From Clostridia bacterium (lineage in GTDB: Bacteria > Bacillota > Clostridia > Christensenellales > Borkfalkiaceae), in assembly GCA_017536205.1 (NCBI GenBank), contig JAFXHX010000013.1, forward strand, positions 1 to 40,896: a stretch of 40,896 nucleotides of DNA. Direction: 5' to 3'. Each line of letters opens with the position of its first letter. The first letter of the stretch is position 1. Shown here piece after piece: positions 8,897 to 16,682 of the stretch. The position numbers and the translations under genes were made by a program. The notes under the pieces are model-generated. The model searched no databases. It saw only the letters and a program-made list of their open reading frames with translations, and was not told the DNA's origin.

Positions 8897-8925
8897 ATTA
8901 TATATTTATATTTTATTTTTGTAAA
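8897..8925 (-). promoter_or_regulatory. Leaderless promoter of DUF512-der-plsY
   Basis: On the minus strand TTTACA (8920-8925) and TATAAT (8897-8902) are 17 bp apart. The -10 box ends 6 nt before the ATG at 8890, so transcription should begin at or within a base of the start codon. Confidence 0.7.
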
Positions 8926-8933
8926 GTAAAATT

Positions 8934-8958
8934 AAAAAGCGATTTGAAATCGCTTTTT
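8934..8958. terminator. Intrinsic terminator after the rluD-type gene
   Basis: A near-perfect hairpin AAAAAGCGATT-TGA-AATCGCTTTTT lies directly beyond the stop of the pseudouridine synthase gene. It is symmetrical but serves the minus-strand operon. Confidence 0.85.
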
Positions 8959-8961
8959 ATC

Positions 8962-9876
8962 TTATCGTTTAGTAAAACCTAATTTTTTTAATACGCTTAA
9001 AAAATATTCGGGAATAGGCGCTGTAAACGCCACCACTTTTTTAGTTTCGGGGTGGGTAAATGTAAGTTTTTCGGCGTGTAAAAGTTGCCCTGAAAGTTTA
9101 AACTTTTGGTTTTTATAGCCGTAAACGCTATCGCCTACCACGGGGTGACCTAAATGCTTGGCGTGTACCCTTATTTGATGCGTTCTGCCCGTTTCTAAAA
9201 CGAACTTGCAAAGCGTGTAGCCAGAACACCTTTCAATTACTTCGTAATGGGTAACCGCCCTTCTTCCAACACTTGAAACTGCCATCATAGTGCGGTTTTT
9301 AGTGGAGCGTGCAATATTCGTTTCGATAGTGCCACTATCAGTTTTTAAGTTGCCTTCTAATAGCGCAACGTATTCTCTTTTGCACGTTTTTTCTTCAATT
9401 TGTTTTGAAAGAGATAGGTGCGCCTCGTCGTTTTTAGCAACTACGAGTAGTCCAGACGTATCTTTGTCTATTCGGTGAACTATTCCTGGGCGCATTTCGC
9501 CGTTAATTCCACTTAAACTATCTAACTTATATAGTAGCGCATTTACTAGCGTTTCGTCGCCCGTGCCACTGCCTTGATGCACCGTTAAGCCTTGTTGCTT
9601 ATTTATTACTGCAACGCTATTATCTTGATATATAATATCAAGGGGAATATCAACGGGCTTAACTTCAACGCCTTTTGCATCGGGAACTATAACGGTTATT
9701 TCATCGCCTACGAGCGAGAGTTCTTTTTGCTTTACGGGAACTCCGTTTTTAGTAACTAGTCCGCTATCTATAAGTTTTTGAACTTTTGAGCGTGAAAACG
9801 AAAGTTGTTTTGATATTGAAACGTCTAGCCTTTCCCCAGACGTTTCAAGTTTAATTTTTATCGTTTCCATCGCCAT
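8962..9876 (-). CDS. rluD: RluA/RluD-family 23S rRNA pseudouridine synthase
   Basis: The 304-aa enzyme isomerises uridine to pseudouridine in rRNA. An S4 RNA-binding domain occupies about residues 15-75. The catalytic motif HRIDKDTSGLLVVAK, carrying the active-site Asp, is at about 135-149, and ETGRTHQIRVHAKHLGHPVVGD is the family motif further on. The exact target uridines are not deducible, so RluD is the closest name rather than a proven one. The ATG at 9876 has an AAGGA Shine-Dalgarno 5 nt away and overlaps the end of lspA by 26 nt. The lspA-rluD pairing is a widespread arrangement. Confidence 0.9.
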   Translation of the reverse strand: MAMETIKIKLETSGERLDVSISKQLSFSRSKVQKLIDSGLVTKNGVPVKQKELSLVGDEITVIVPDAKGVEVKPVDIPLDIIYQDNSVAVINKQQGLTVHQGSGTGDETLVNALLYKLDSLSGINGEMRPGIVHRIDKDTSGLLVVAKNDEAHLSLSKQIEEKTCKREYVALLEGNLKTDSGTIETNIARSTKNRTMMAVSSVGRRAVTHYEVIERCSGYTLCKFVLETGRTHQIRVHAKHLGHPVVGDSVYGYKNQKFKLSGQLLHAEKLTFTHPETKKVVAFTAPIPEYFLSVLKKLGFTKR

Positions 9877-10375
9877 CTTTTCCTTGCGGTTTTTTTAGTA
9901 TTGCGTCTTTATCTAAAAAGAGTAGGTAAACGACAACCATTATTAGCCCCACAACTAGCGCAATATCGGCAACGTTGAAAATTGCGGGGAATATATCGGT
10001 GTTATAAAAAAGGTAAATAAAATCGCGAACTTTTGAAAAGGCAATTCTATCTATCATATTGCCAAGCGCACCTGAAAAAGCAAGCGAAAGCGCAATAAAA
10101 AACCATTTTGAAGGCTTGCGCTTTTTAATAAGCGTTACTACAAAAAAGGCGATTATTGCTAGTAAAACTATTATGGTAAACGCTATAAAAAGTGGAATAG
10201 CCCATTTGAAATCGCCTAAAAAACTAAACGCTGCGCCCGTATTGTAGGCAAGTTCGAACTTTAATAGTTCTGGAATTACAACGAAGTTAAAGGCGTGCGC
10301 TTCGGCAAGCGATTTAGTAACTAAGTCAAGCGCTAAAACACCGCCTGCTACTATTAAACTTATAATATAAATCAT
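9851..10375 (-). CDS. lspA: Lipoprotein signal peptidase (SPase II)
   Basis: This 174-aa membrane aspartyl protease removes signal peptides from prolipoproteins such as the three found in this window. Four hydrophobic segments and the motifs NTGAAFSFL, GNMIDRIAF and FNVADIAL are present; the last two carry the catalytic Asp pair. A longer frame starts at a TTG at 10402, but the ATG at 10375 is preferred: it overlaps the upstream stop as TAATG, has a GGAG at a proper distance, and puts the first membrane segment at the N-terminus. The C-terminal tail is charged. Confidence 0.93.
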   Translation of the reverse strand: MIYIISLIVAGGVLALDLVTKSLAEAHAFNFVVIPELLKFELAYNTGAAFSFLGDFKWAIPLFIAFTIIVLLAIIAFFVVTLIKKRKPSKWFFIALSLAFSGALGNMIDRIAFSKVRDFIYLFYNTDIFPAIFNVADIALVVGLIMVVVYLLFLDKDAILKKPQGKDGDGNDKN

Positions 10376-10746
10376 TAGTCGGTAACTCCAAGTTCTTTGC
10401 AAAGGCTCATAAGGTCTAGTTCGCCTTTGGGGTTTAAAACGTCTTCCATATTAAAGCCGTTTTCGCCCTCGCCGTAAAGCGACGGACGTTTTTTAACGGT
10501 TAGGTCTTCGTTTTCAATTAGTTTGTATATGCTTTCAATTTTGGTTTTATCTGTAAAATTAACGTCGCTCGTTGTGAGTATTTCGGTAATAAGGTCTTGA
10601 AGCAAAACGAGTTTGCGAGTTTTATCGCACGGGTAAGCCTTAACGGCATCGCTAACGAAAGCGTTAAACTTCACGCTAAATAGGCGGAGTTTCTCCACTT
10701 CTAACTTATATTCGTTTTCTAACGTTAACTTTTCGATTTCGCTCAT
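10375..10746 (-). CDS. Hypothetical protein, unrecognised
   Basis: I do not recognise this 123-aa soluble acidic protein. The N-terminal third is predicted helical and rich in Glu, Lys and Leu, which could form a short coiled coil. The middle is also helical, and a Gly/Asn-rich turn precedes a final short helix. No signal peptide, membrane segment or catalytic motif is visible. It sits between pncB (8 nt upstream) and lspA (1-nt stop/start overlap), so it is co-transcribed and translationally coupled with lspA. Confidence 0.7.
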   Translation of the reverse strand: MSEIEKLTLENEYKLEVEKLRLFSVKFNAFVSDAVKAYPCDKTRKLVLLQDLITEILTTSDVNFTDKTKIESIYKLIENEDLTVKKRPSLYGEGENGFNMEDVLNPKGELDLMSLCKELGVTD

Positions 10747-10754
10747 TTTAAAAC

Positions 10755-12194
10755 CTATTTTCTAATTTCGGCAAGCATTTCGTTTTTAAGCGTTAACAGT
10801 TCGTTTGAAAGGTCAACCTTGTAAACGTGCGGTTTATCAAGGCGCAAATATTCTTCCCAGAACGAGTTTTTCTCTTGCTTTGCGTACTCTTTAATTTCTT
10901 TAACGGTGGGGAACTTGTAAATAAGTTTGCCGTTTTCAACGATTTTAACCGATAACTCTTTTAAAGTAAAGTCGGTAAACGTCATTTTCTTCCATTGTTC
11001 TATGGGGTGAGTTATGGTAAGTGGTTTATCTTCACTTATAACTTCGTTATGAAGCGCAATTATATCGGCTTCTGCCTTGCCCGTTTTTTTATCGTATATT
11101 CTAATAATCTTTTTAAAGCCGGGGTTAGTAATTTTAGCGCTAGTTTCGCTAACCTTAATTTTGGGGGTAATGCTACCGTCTTTATTGACAACGCCAGCAA
11201 GTTTATAAACGCCACCAAGTGCAGGCATATCGGCGCTAGTTATAAGTTTGGTGCCTATGCCCCACGACTTAATTTGCGCGCCTTGAAGTTTAAGCGACTG
11301 AATAAGTTTTTCGTCAAGGTCGCCAGAAGCGCAAATAACCGTGTCGGGATACCCTGCTTCATCTAGCATTTGGCGTGCTTTTTTGGTAAGGTATGCAAGG
11401 TCGCCACTGTCTATTCTTATACCGAGTGGTTTTTTGCCTTGCGCTTTTAACTCGTTAAACACCTTAATTGCATTTGGAATACCACTTTTAAGCGTATCGT
11501 AAGTGTCAACTAGCAATAAAGCGGCGTTTGGATACGTTTCGGCGTAAGCCTTAAACGCTTCGTATTCGGTAGGAAAACTCATAACCCAACTGTGAGCGTG
11601 AGTTCCCGCAACGGGAATATCAAACATTTTTCCCGCTAAAACGTTACTAGTTGAATTGCAACCACCTATAATTGAAGCACTTGAACCGTAAATGCCGGCA
11701 TCTGGTCCTTGCGCCCTTCTTAAACCGAACTCCATTATGTTATCGCCTTGTGCAGCGTGGCAAATCTTTGCCGCCTTTGACGCGATAAGGGTTTGGTGGT
11801 TTATTATGTTAAGTAGCGCAGTTTCTATAAGTTGTGCTTCAATAACGGGGGCTTTTACCGTTAAAATAGGCTCGCCGGGGAACACCATAGTTCCTTCGGG
11901 AACGGAGTAAATATCACCCGTAAAGCGCATATTTTCAAGGTAAGATAAAAACTTACCTGAAAACAAGTTAAGCCCTTTTAAATATTCGATATCGTCTTTT
12001 TCAAACTTGAGGTTTAAAACGTAGTCAACGGCTTGTTCAAGCCCCGCTGCAAGCGAATAAGTTATAAGTTCGTTTTGGCGAAAAAACACGTCGAAAATAA
12101 CTACTTCTTCCGATTTACCGTTTTCAAGGTAACCGTTCATCATCGTAAGTTCGTAAAGGTCGGTAAGTAAAGTTAAATTACGTTTAATTTCCAT
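10755..12194 (-). CDS. pncB: Nicotinate phosphoribosyltransferase
   Basis: The 479-aa enzyme makes nicotinate mononucleotide from nicotinate and PRPP in the NAD salvage pathway. The N-terminus (LLTDLYELTMMNGYLENGKS), EFGLRRAQGPDAG, the HAHSWVMSF segment and the IDSGDLAYLTKKAR stretch are classic NAPRTase features. Length fits the bacterial type. The frame opens at a TTG at 12200, but the ATG at 12194 lies 2 nt after the upstream TGA with AAGGA in front and is the better start. It is co-transcribed with the upstream membrane protein. Confidence 0.95.
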   Translation of the reverse strand: MEIKRNLTLLTDLYELTMMNGYLENGKSEEVVIFDVFFRQNELITYSLAAGLEQAVDYVLNLKFEKDDIEYLKGLNLFSGKFLSYLENMRFTGDIYSVPEGTMVFPGEPILTVKAPVIEAQLIETALLNIINHQTLIASKAAKICHAAQGDNIMEFGLRRAQGPDAGIYGSSASIIGGCNSTSNVLAGKMFDIPVAGTHAHSWVMSFPTEYEAFKAYAETYPNAALLLVDTYDTLKSGIPNAIKVFNELKAQGKKPLGIRIDSGDLAYLTKKARQMLDEAGYPDTVICASGDLDEKLIQSLKLQGAQIKSWGIGTKLITSADMPALGGVYKLAGVVNKDGSITPKIKVSETSAKITNPGFKKIIRIYDKKTGKAEADIIALHNEVISEDKPLTITHPIEQWKKMTFTDFTLKELSVKIVENGKLIYKFPTVKEIKEYAKQEKNSFWEEYLRLDKPHVYKVDLSNELLTLKNEMLAEIRK

Positions 12195-12196
12195 AA

Positions 12197-12676
12197 TCAA
12201 TCCTTAAAAGACTTTATTTCGGGAAGGTCTTTCTCTTCCTCTTTTTCTTTTTGTTTTTCTTGTTTTAACTTTTCGGTGTAAGGAACGAAGTTTTCTTGTT
12301 CGTTAGTTCTTTCAACAACGAGCGAGCCTGCCTTTAACACGAAAAACGCTAAAAAACCAAGCGCTAGAATTGCAACTGCAACGATAACTATAATCCAAAC
12401 GTAAACTTTAAGCGCAACTAAAAGTAAAACTGCGCCTATAACGTTTAAAAGGGTGGCAACGGCAAGTTCATAACCGCCTTTTTTAATAAGGGCAAACACC
12501 GTAAGATATACGCCCGAGCCAAGAGTTAATACCGTAAAAATTAAAAGAAAGGGATTAACTTCAAGGTTTAAAACCCCACCGAGTTGCAACGCGCCTAAAA
12601 CGGCAGACGCTATAACTATAAGCGCAAGCGCTACTGCTGAAACTATAACGTCAAGTTTATTGTATCTTTTATTCAT
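12197..12676 (-). CDS. Four-TM membrane protein, unrecognised
   Basis: This 159-aa protein has four hydrophobic helices (about 10-32, 43-64, 69-90 and 92-115). A strongly charged cytoplasmic tail of Lys/Glu repeats (about 120-159) follows. No family is recognised and no catalytic residues stand out. It is the first gene of the operon with pncB, the unknown gene, lspA and rluD, has its own consensus-spaced promoter, and carries an AAAGGAG Shine-Dalgarno. Function is unknown; a link to NAD salvage is possible from position only. Confidence 0.7.
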   Translation of the reverse strand: MNKRYNKLDVIVSAVALALIVIASAVLGALQLGGVLNLEVNPFLLIFTVLTLGSGVYLTVFALIKKGGYELAVATLLNVIGAVLLLVALKVYVWIIVIVAVAILALGFLAFFVLKAGSLVVERTNEQENFVPYTEKLKQEKQKEKEEEKDLPEIKSFKD

Positions 12677-12706
12677 AGCGTAACTCCTTTATAAAAAGTT
12701 TTATAT

Positions 12707-12735
12707 ATTATAACACACTAAATTATAAATTACAA
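12707..12735 (-). promoter_or_regulatory. Promoter of the pncB-lspA-rluD operon
   Basis: On the minus strand TTGTAA (12730-12735) and TATAAT (12707-12712) are spaced by 17 bp, about 30 nt before the ATG at 12676. Confidence 0.75.
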
Positions 12736-12736
12736 T

Positions 12737-12767
12737 AAAAAAATCTCTGCAAATTGCTTTGCAGAGA
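12737..12767 (-). terminator. Intrinsic terminator after mazF
   Basis: The 10-bp stem TCTCTGCAAA-TTGC-TTTGCAGAGA is followed on the minus strand by a run of seven T, just downstream of the mazF stop. Confidence 0.88.
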
Positions 12768-12772
12768 CCGAT

Positions 12773-13123
12773 TTAATCGTTTTTTATAAACCCAAGGCTT
12801 ATAAGAAGGGCGTCGTTAACCATATTCATTGTATTTTCGTTAAGTTCGCCTATTCTTTCTTTAAGCCTTTTTTTGTCTAGAGTTCTTATTTGTTCAAGCA
12901 GAACAACCGAATCTTTATTCAAGCCGTATAAAGTAGCCGAAAGTTCTATGTGCGTTGGTAGTTTAGCCTTGTTTATTTTGCTTGTTACAGCCGCCGCGAT
13001 AACGGTTGGACTATATTTATTTCCAACGTCGTTTTGAACGACTAAAACGGGCCTAACCCCACCTTGTTCGCTACCTACTACGGGGCTTAAATCGGCGTAA
13101 TATAATTCTCCACGTTTAATCAT
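12773..13123 (-). CDS. mazF: MazF/EndoA-type endoribonuclease
   Basis: The 116-aa protein is a PemK/MazF-family mRNA interferase, close to Bacillus EndoA (NdoA). Evidence is [25 protein letters not shown] at the start, the VLVVQND segment, [16 protein letters not shown] and a C-terminal [17 protein letters not shown]. The frame extends upstream to 13177, but a -10 box lies inside that extension, so the ATG at 13123 with its G-rich ribosome site is chosen. The usual antitoxin gene upstream is absent: the neighbour is the divergent fba promoter region. The toxin may be paired with an antitoxin elsewhere. Confidence 0.93.
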   Translation of the reverse strand: MIKRGELYYADLSPVVGSEQGGVRPVLVVQNDVGNKYSPTVIAAAVTSKINKAKLPTHIELSATLYGLNKDSVVLLEQIRTLDKKRLKERIGELNENTMNMVNDALLISLGFIKND

Positions 13124-13141
13124 AATAAAGCCCCCATTTTC

Positions 13142-13147
13142 ATTATA
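13142..13147 (-). promoter_or_regulatory. -10 box of mazF
   Basis: TATAAT on the minus strand lies 18 nt upstream of the mazF ATG. The matching -35 position (TAAATA) is weak, so expression may be low or regulated. Confidence 0.5.
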
Positions 13148-13233
13148 CGAAAAAAATGCGTGCGTATTTACTTGCATTGTTGACCTAACTATACTTTTTT
13201 ATACATTTTCTTTGAGTTATGTGCGTTTTTTTA

Positions 13234-13262
13234 TTGCGATTTTTTTAGTTGTGGTATATAAT
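13234..13262 (+). promoter_or_regulatory. Promoter of fba
   Basis: TTGCGA (13234-13239) and TATAAT (13257-13262) are 17 bp apart. A TAGGAGA ribosome site (13283-13289) sits 6 nt before the fba ATG. Confidence 0.82.
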
Positions 13263-13295
13263 ATACCTAATAATTTGTTTTTTAGGAGAAAAATT

Positions 13296-14276
13296 ATGGC
13301 ACTTGTAAACAGTAAAAAAATGTTTGAAATGGCTTATAAGGGTGGCTACGCTATCGGCGCTTTCAACGTAAACAACATGGAAATCGTTCAAGGCATTACC
13401 GAAGCATGCCAAGAAGTTAAAGCTCCCGTTATACTTCAAGTATCAAAGGGTGCAAGGGCTTACGCTAACCACACTTATCTTGTAAAACTCGTTGAAGCAG
13501 CAGTTAAGGAATGCCCCGATATTCCCATCGTATTACACCTTGACCACGGCCCCGACTTTGAAACTTGTAAGGCTTGTATCGACGGTGGCTTCACTTCTGT
13601 TATGATAGACGGTTCGCACCTTCCTTTCGAAGAAAACATCGCTCTTACCAAAAAGGTTGTTGACTACGCTCACGCTCACGGCGTTACCGTAGAAGGCGAA
13701 CTTGGTACCCTTGCTGGTATTGAAGACGAAGTTTGCGTTGAAGCAGGTAACGAAAGTTATACCAAACCCGAAGAAGTTATTGAATTCGTAACCAGAACGG
13801 GGGTTGACAGTTTAGCAATCGCTATCGGTACTTCACACGGCGCTTATAAGTTCACCCCAGAACAATGCACCGTTAACGAAGAAGGTATTTTAGTTCCCCC
13901 TGCCCTTCGTTTTGACATTTTAGAAGAAGTTTCTAAGAAACTCCCCGGCTTCCCCATCGTACTTCACGGTTCTTCATCAGTTCCCCAAGAATACGTTAAG
14001 ATGGTAAACGAAAACGGCGGTAAAATGCCTAACGCTATCGGCGTTCCCGAATCGCAACTTCGCAAAGCCGCTGAACTTTCTGTTTGCAAAATCAATATCG
14101 ATAGTGACCTTCGTTTAGCACTTACCGGTACCGTTAGAAAGTTCTTTAACGACCACCCCGAAAAGTTCGACCCAAGAGAATATCTTAAACCTGCAAGAGC
14201 AAACATTAAAGAACTTGTTAAACACAAACTTGAAAACGTTTTAGGTTGCGCAGGCAAAGCAGACGAATGCAAATAA
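13296..14276 (+). CDS. fba: Class II fructose-1,6-bisphosphate aldolase
   Basis: This 326-aa zinc enzyme of glycolysis and gluconeogenesis cleaves fructose-1,6-bisphosphate. Family features in order: AFNVNNMEIVQGI, the metal-binding HLDHGPDFE, GFTSVMIDGSHLPFEENI, VEGELGTLAGIED, IGTSHGAYKF, and LHGSSSVP. An in-frame extension to 13212 is rejected because a strong promoter lies inside it and a good Shine-Dalgarno precedes 13296. Codon usage is richer in C-ending codons than its neighbours, consistent with high expression. It is monocistronic, with a terminator at 14286. Confidence 0.97.
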   Translation: MALVNSKKMFEMAYKGGYAIGAFNVNNMEIVQGITEACQEVKAPVILQVSKGARAYANHTYLVKLVEAAVKECPDIPIVLHLDHGPDFETCKACIDGGFTSVMIDGSHLPFEENIALTKKVVDYAHAHGVTVEGELGTLAGIEDEVCVEAGNESYTKPEEVIEFVTRTGVDSLAIAIGTSHGAYKFTPEQCTVNEEGILVPPALRFDILEEVSKKLPGFPIVLHGSSSVPQEYVKMVNENGGKMPNAIGVPESQLRKAAELSVCKINIDSDLRLALTGTVRKFFNDHPEKFDPREYLKPARANIKELVKHKLENVLGCAGKADECK

Positions 14277-14285
14277 TATAGTAAA

Positions 14286-14310
14286 AAGAACGGCAACGCC
14301 GTTCTTTTTT
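14286..14310 (+). terminator. Intrinsic terminator after fba
   Basis: The 9-bp stem AAGAACGGC-AAC-GCCGTTCTT is followed by TTTT. Confidence 0.9.
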
Positions 14311-14315
14311 ATTAA

Positions 14316-14343
14316 AAAACACTAGGTTTTCCTAGTGTTTTTT
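14316..14343. terminator. Bidirectional terminator between fba and queH
   Basis: AAAACACTAGG-TTTT-CCTAGTGTTTT is symmetrical with A/T runs on both sides. It closes the ABC-yerC-queH operon on the minus strand and backs up the fba terminator. Confidence 0.85.
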
Positions 14344-14933
14344 TACTTTTTAGAATATTCGCAACCACAGTAGTTTTGCCTGTATAAGCCGTTTTCTTTG
14401 CTTAATTTTATAGAGTTTAAATAACCGTTTTCTTTTTTGAAATCGCTTGGTAAATATTTAACCCCGTATTTCTTTTCAAGTTCAAAACCTATTTCGTTTA
14501 TCCACTCGGCGTTTTTATGCGGGCTTAAAGTTAGGGTGGTTGCAAAGTAATCGTAATTTAATTCCCTAGCCGTTTGCGCCGTTTTTTCAAGGCGAAGTTT
14601 ATAGCAAATATAGCAACGTTTTCCACGCTCGGGCTCGTTTTCAAGCCCCGCTACTACGCTATAAAAATCGCTACTTAAATGGCTAGTTTCTATAACCGAA
14701 ACGCCTTTATGGTTTAGTAAAACGTATTTTTTTAGTTCGTTAAGCCTTTTTATAAACTCGCTTTCTAACGTGATATTAGGGTTGTAGAAATATAGGTCTG
14801 TGATAAAATCGCCGTCGGTCTTTTTAAGACAGTGGGTTGCGCAAGGAGCGCAACAAGCGTGGAGCAAAAGTTTTAACTTTCCCGCAGAGTTTTTAGCACA
14901 CTCTAAAAACAATTTGTTGTAATCAGTTTTCAT
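14343..14933 (-). CDS. queH: Epoxyqueuosine reductase QueH
   Basis: The 196-aa protein is of the QueH (DUF208) family, which performs the last step of queuosine synthesis in tRNA in organisms lacking QueG. The Cys motifs are clear: LLLHACCAPCATHCL at about 18-32, RCYICYKLRLEKTA in the middle, and YCGCEYSK at the end; these bind a 4Fe-4S cluster and a second metal. It overlaps yerC by 11 nt and is last in the amino-acid ABC operon, an unusual place for a tRNA-modification enzyme. No other queuosine gene is in the window. Confidence 0.93.
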   Translation of the reverse strand: MKTDYNKLFLECAKNSAGKLKLLLHACCAPCATHCLKKTDGDFITDLYFYNPNITLESEFIKRLNELKKYVLLNHKGVSVIETSHLSSDFYSVVAGLENEPERGKRCYICYKLRLEKTAQTARELNYDYFATTLTLSPHKNAEWINEIGFELEKKYGVKYLPSDFKKENGYLNSIKLSKENGLYRQNYCGCEYSKK

Positions 14934-15198
14934 TAGTTAAAACGGACTTATAGCCTTTTCCGTACTTTATGGCTTTAGAAACTTTTGAAAGAGTTGCCGA
15001 AGATATGTCGGTTTTTTTAATAACCGATTCGTAAGTTTCACCGGCTAAAAGGCACTTTGCAGCAGTAATTCTTTGCGCCATTTGCTCAATTTCTTTGTGC
15101 GTGCAAAGGTCTTCTAAAAACGCTTTGCACTCTTCAACGGTGTTTAGTTTTAATATAGTACTATAAAGGTCGTTTAAATGAACTTCGTTTATACTCAT
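14923..15198 (-). CDS. yerC: YerC/YecD family TrpR-related DNA-binding protein
   Basis: The 91-aa protein belongs to the YerC/YecD family, related to the TrpR repressor. The hallmark stretch runs from LEDLCTHKEIEQMAQRI (about 28-44) into a helix-turn-helix (AGETYESVIKKTDISSATLSKV, about 53-74). It lies 10 nt downstream of the ABC ATPase gene and overlaps queH. The position suggests it may sense an amino acid and control the transporter operon; this is inference only. An AGGTGA ribosome site precedes the ATG. Confidence 0.9.
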   Translation of the reverse strand: MSINEVHLNDLYSTILKLNTVEECKAFLEDLCTHKEIEQMAQRITAAKCLLAGETYESVIKKTDISSATLSKVSKAIKYGKGYKSVLTNEN

Positions 15199-15208
15199 AT
15201 TTCACCTA

Positions 15209-15985
15209 TTAGTAACCTTGTAAAAAGGTTTTAACGTTTTCGCTTTTAGGGTTATTAAATAACTCTGTAGGAGTTCCAAACTCTTCAACAACCCCGTCCC
15301 ACATAAACATAACTTTATCGCTTATATTTTTAGCAAACTCCATTTCGTGAGTTACTATAATCATAGTCATTTTAGTGGTTTCTTTAAGTTCTTTTATAAC
15401 TTTTAAAACTTCGCCCGTAAGTTCGGGGTCGAGTGCCGAAGTAGGCTCGTCAAAACACAATATTTTAGGCTTTAACGCCATTGCCCTTGCTATTGCAACG
15501 CGTTGGCACTGCCCACCTGAAAGTTCGCAAGGGTAGTTTTGCATTTTTTCTTTAAGCCCAACTTTTTCAAGAAGTTCTCTAGCAACTTCTTCAGCTGGCT
15601 TATCGTATAACGGAGTTAAACCCTTTTTTGCCCTTTCCTTTTCCATAAGCGAAAGCGCTAAACTAACGTTTTCAAGCGCAGTGTATTGTGGAAAAAGGTT
15701 AAACGACTGAAAAACAAGCCCAAAGTTAATGCGGTTGTTTCTAATTTCGTCGTCTTTCATAGTTTTAATGGTTTCGCCGTTTTGAATAACTTGACCGTTT
15801 AAAGTAACTATGCCACTATCTAAATATTCAAGGTAGTTAAGACAGCGAAGTAGCGTTGTTTTACCGTTGCCCGAAGGACCTATAATTGATAAAACTTCGC
15901 CGTTTTCAAGCGAAAACGAAACGCCCTTTAAAACGCTGGTTTTACCAAAACTTTTATATAAATTATTTACTTCTAAAAACGCCAT
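15209..15985 (-). CDS. Polar amino acid ABC transporter ATP-binding protein
   Basis: The 258-aa ATPase is of the GlnQ/HisP class. Walker A GPSGNGKTT, Q-loop FQSFNLFPQYTALEN, signature LSGGQCQRVAIARA, Walker B ILCFDEPTSALDPE and the switch His in IVTHEM are all present. It is about 15 residues longer than usual in the helical region before the signature. It powers import of an amino acid together with the permease and binding protein encoded directly upstream; the substrate is not deducible. Confidence 0.95.
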   Translation of the reverse strand: MAFLEVNNLYKSFGKTSVLKGVSFSLENGEVLSIIGPSGNGKTTLLRCLNYLEYLDSGIVTLNGQVIQNGETIKTMKDDEIRNNRINFGLVFQSFNLFPQYTALENVSLALSLMEKERAKKGLTPLYDKPAEEVARELLEKVGLKEKMQNYPCELSGGQCQRVAIARAMALKPKILCFDEPTSALDPELTGEVLKVIKELKETTKMTMIIVTHEMEFAKNISDKVMFMWDGVVEEFGTPTELFNNPKSENVKTFLQGY

Positions 15986-15986
15986 A

Positions 15987-16637
15987 TTACACCTTGTAGT
16001 ACGAAAGTTTCTTTTCTAATTTGTTAAATATTATGGTAAGTAAGCCAACGAATAATAAATAGAACGCACCTGCGCCTAATAAGAGTGGTAAAAGTTCTAG
16101 CCCGAAACTCGACGCCATATCTCTTGCCGCTTTAACTATTTCAACAACCGAAATTGTATTTGCAAGCGACGTATCTTTAACTAGAGTTATAATTTCGTTA
16201 GACATAGGCGCTATTATTCGCCTTATAACTTGCAAAAGTACTATTTTGAAAAACACTTGGTTTTTAGTCATACCAAGCACTTGACCTGCCTCGTACTGCC
16301 CTTTCGACACGCTTTCTATTCCACCACGATAAATCTCGGAAAAGTAGCAAGCGTAGTTTATTACAAACGCAATAACAACTGCGAGCATAGGGCTACGCAT
16401 AGCGGGAAGGCCTATAAGGCCGGGGCCGTAACACACTACAAGTATTTGAAGCATTAACGGCGTTCCCCTAATAACCCAAATTATTCCCCTAAAAAGATAT
16501 TTTACGGGCGCAAACTTGCTCATTGAGCCAAAGGCAACGAGTAGCCCTAAGGGTATTGCAAACACCAAGGTAAAAGCAAATATTTCAAGCGAAGTTAAAA
16601 AACCTAGCGCTAATTTTGATAAAGCATATGAAAACAT
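15987..16637 (-). CDS. Polar amino acid ABC transporter permease
   Basis: The 216-aa HisM/GlnP-type permease has about five membrane helices. The N-terminal LGFLTSLEIFAFTLVFAIPLG and VIRGTPLMLQILVV segments and the coupling EAA-like loop (EIYRGGIESVSKGQYEAGQVLGM) are typical. It follows the binding-protein gene after 45 nt containing a hairpin, and precedes the ATPase gene by 1 nt. Because only one permease gene is present, it probably works as a homodimer. Confidence 0.95.
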   Translation of the reverse strand: MFSYALSKLALGFLTSLEIFAFTLVFAIPLGLLVAFGSMSKFAPVKYLFRGIIWVIRGTPLMLQILVVCYGPGLIGLPAMRSPMLAVVIAFVINYACYFSEIYRGGIESVSKGQYEAGQVLGMTKNQVFFKIVLLQVIRRIIAPMSNEIITLVKDTSLANTISVVEIVKAARDMASSFGLELLPLLLGAGAFYLLFVGLLTIIFNKLEKKLSYYKV

Positions 16638-16653
16638 ATATCCTCAAAACTAA

Positions 16654-16672
16654 CCCCGACGATTTGTCGGGG
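16654..16672 (-). promoter_or_regulatory. Intercistronic hairpin between binding-protein and permease genes
   Basis: CCCCGAC-GATTT-GTCGGGG forms a 7-bp GC-rich stem without a strong T-run after it on the minus strand. It is likely an mRNA 3'-end stabiliser or partial attenuator, which would keep binding-protein mRNA more abundant than the permease part. Confidence 0.6.
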
Positions 16673-16682
16673 ATAGAGTTAA

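Noticed and set aside
10376..10402. TTG start giving a longer lspA
   Set aside because: The ATG at 10375 overlaps the upstream stop and has a better ribosome site.
13212..13295. N-terminal extension of fba
   Set aside because: A strong promoter and a Shine-Dalgarno lie inside it; the conserved protein begins at 13296.
14923..15198. YerC as a proven tryptophan repressor
   Set aside because: It is TrpR-related, but no trp genes or TrpR-type operator are present; only the family name is supported.
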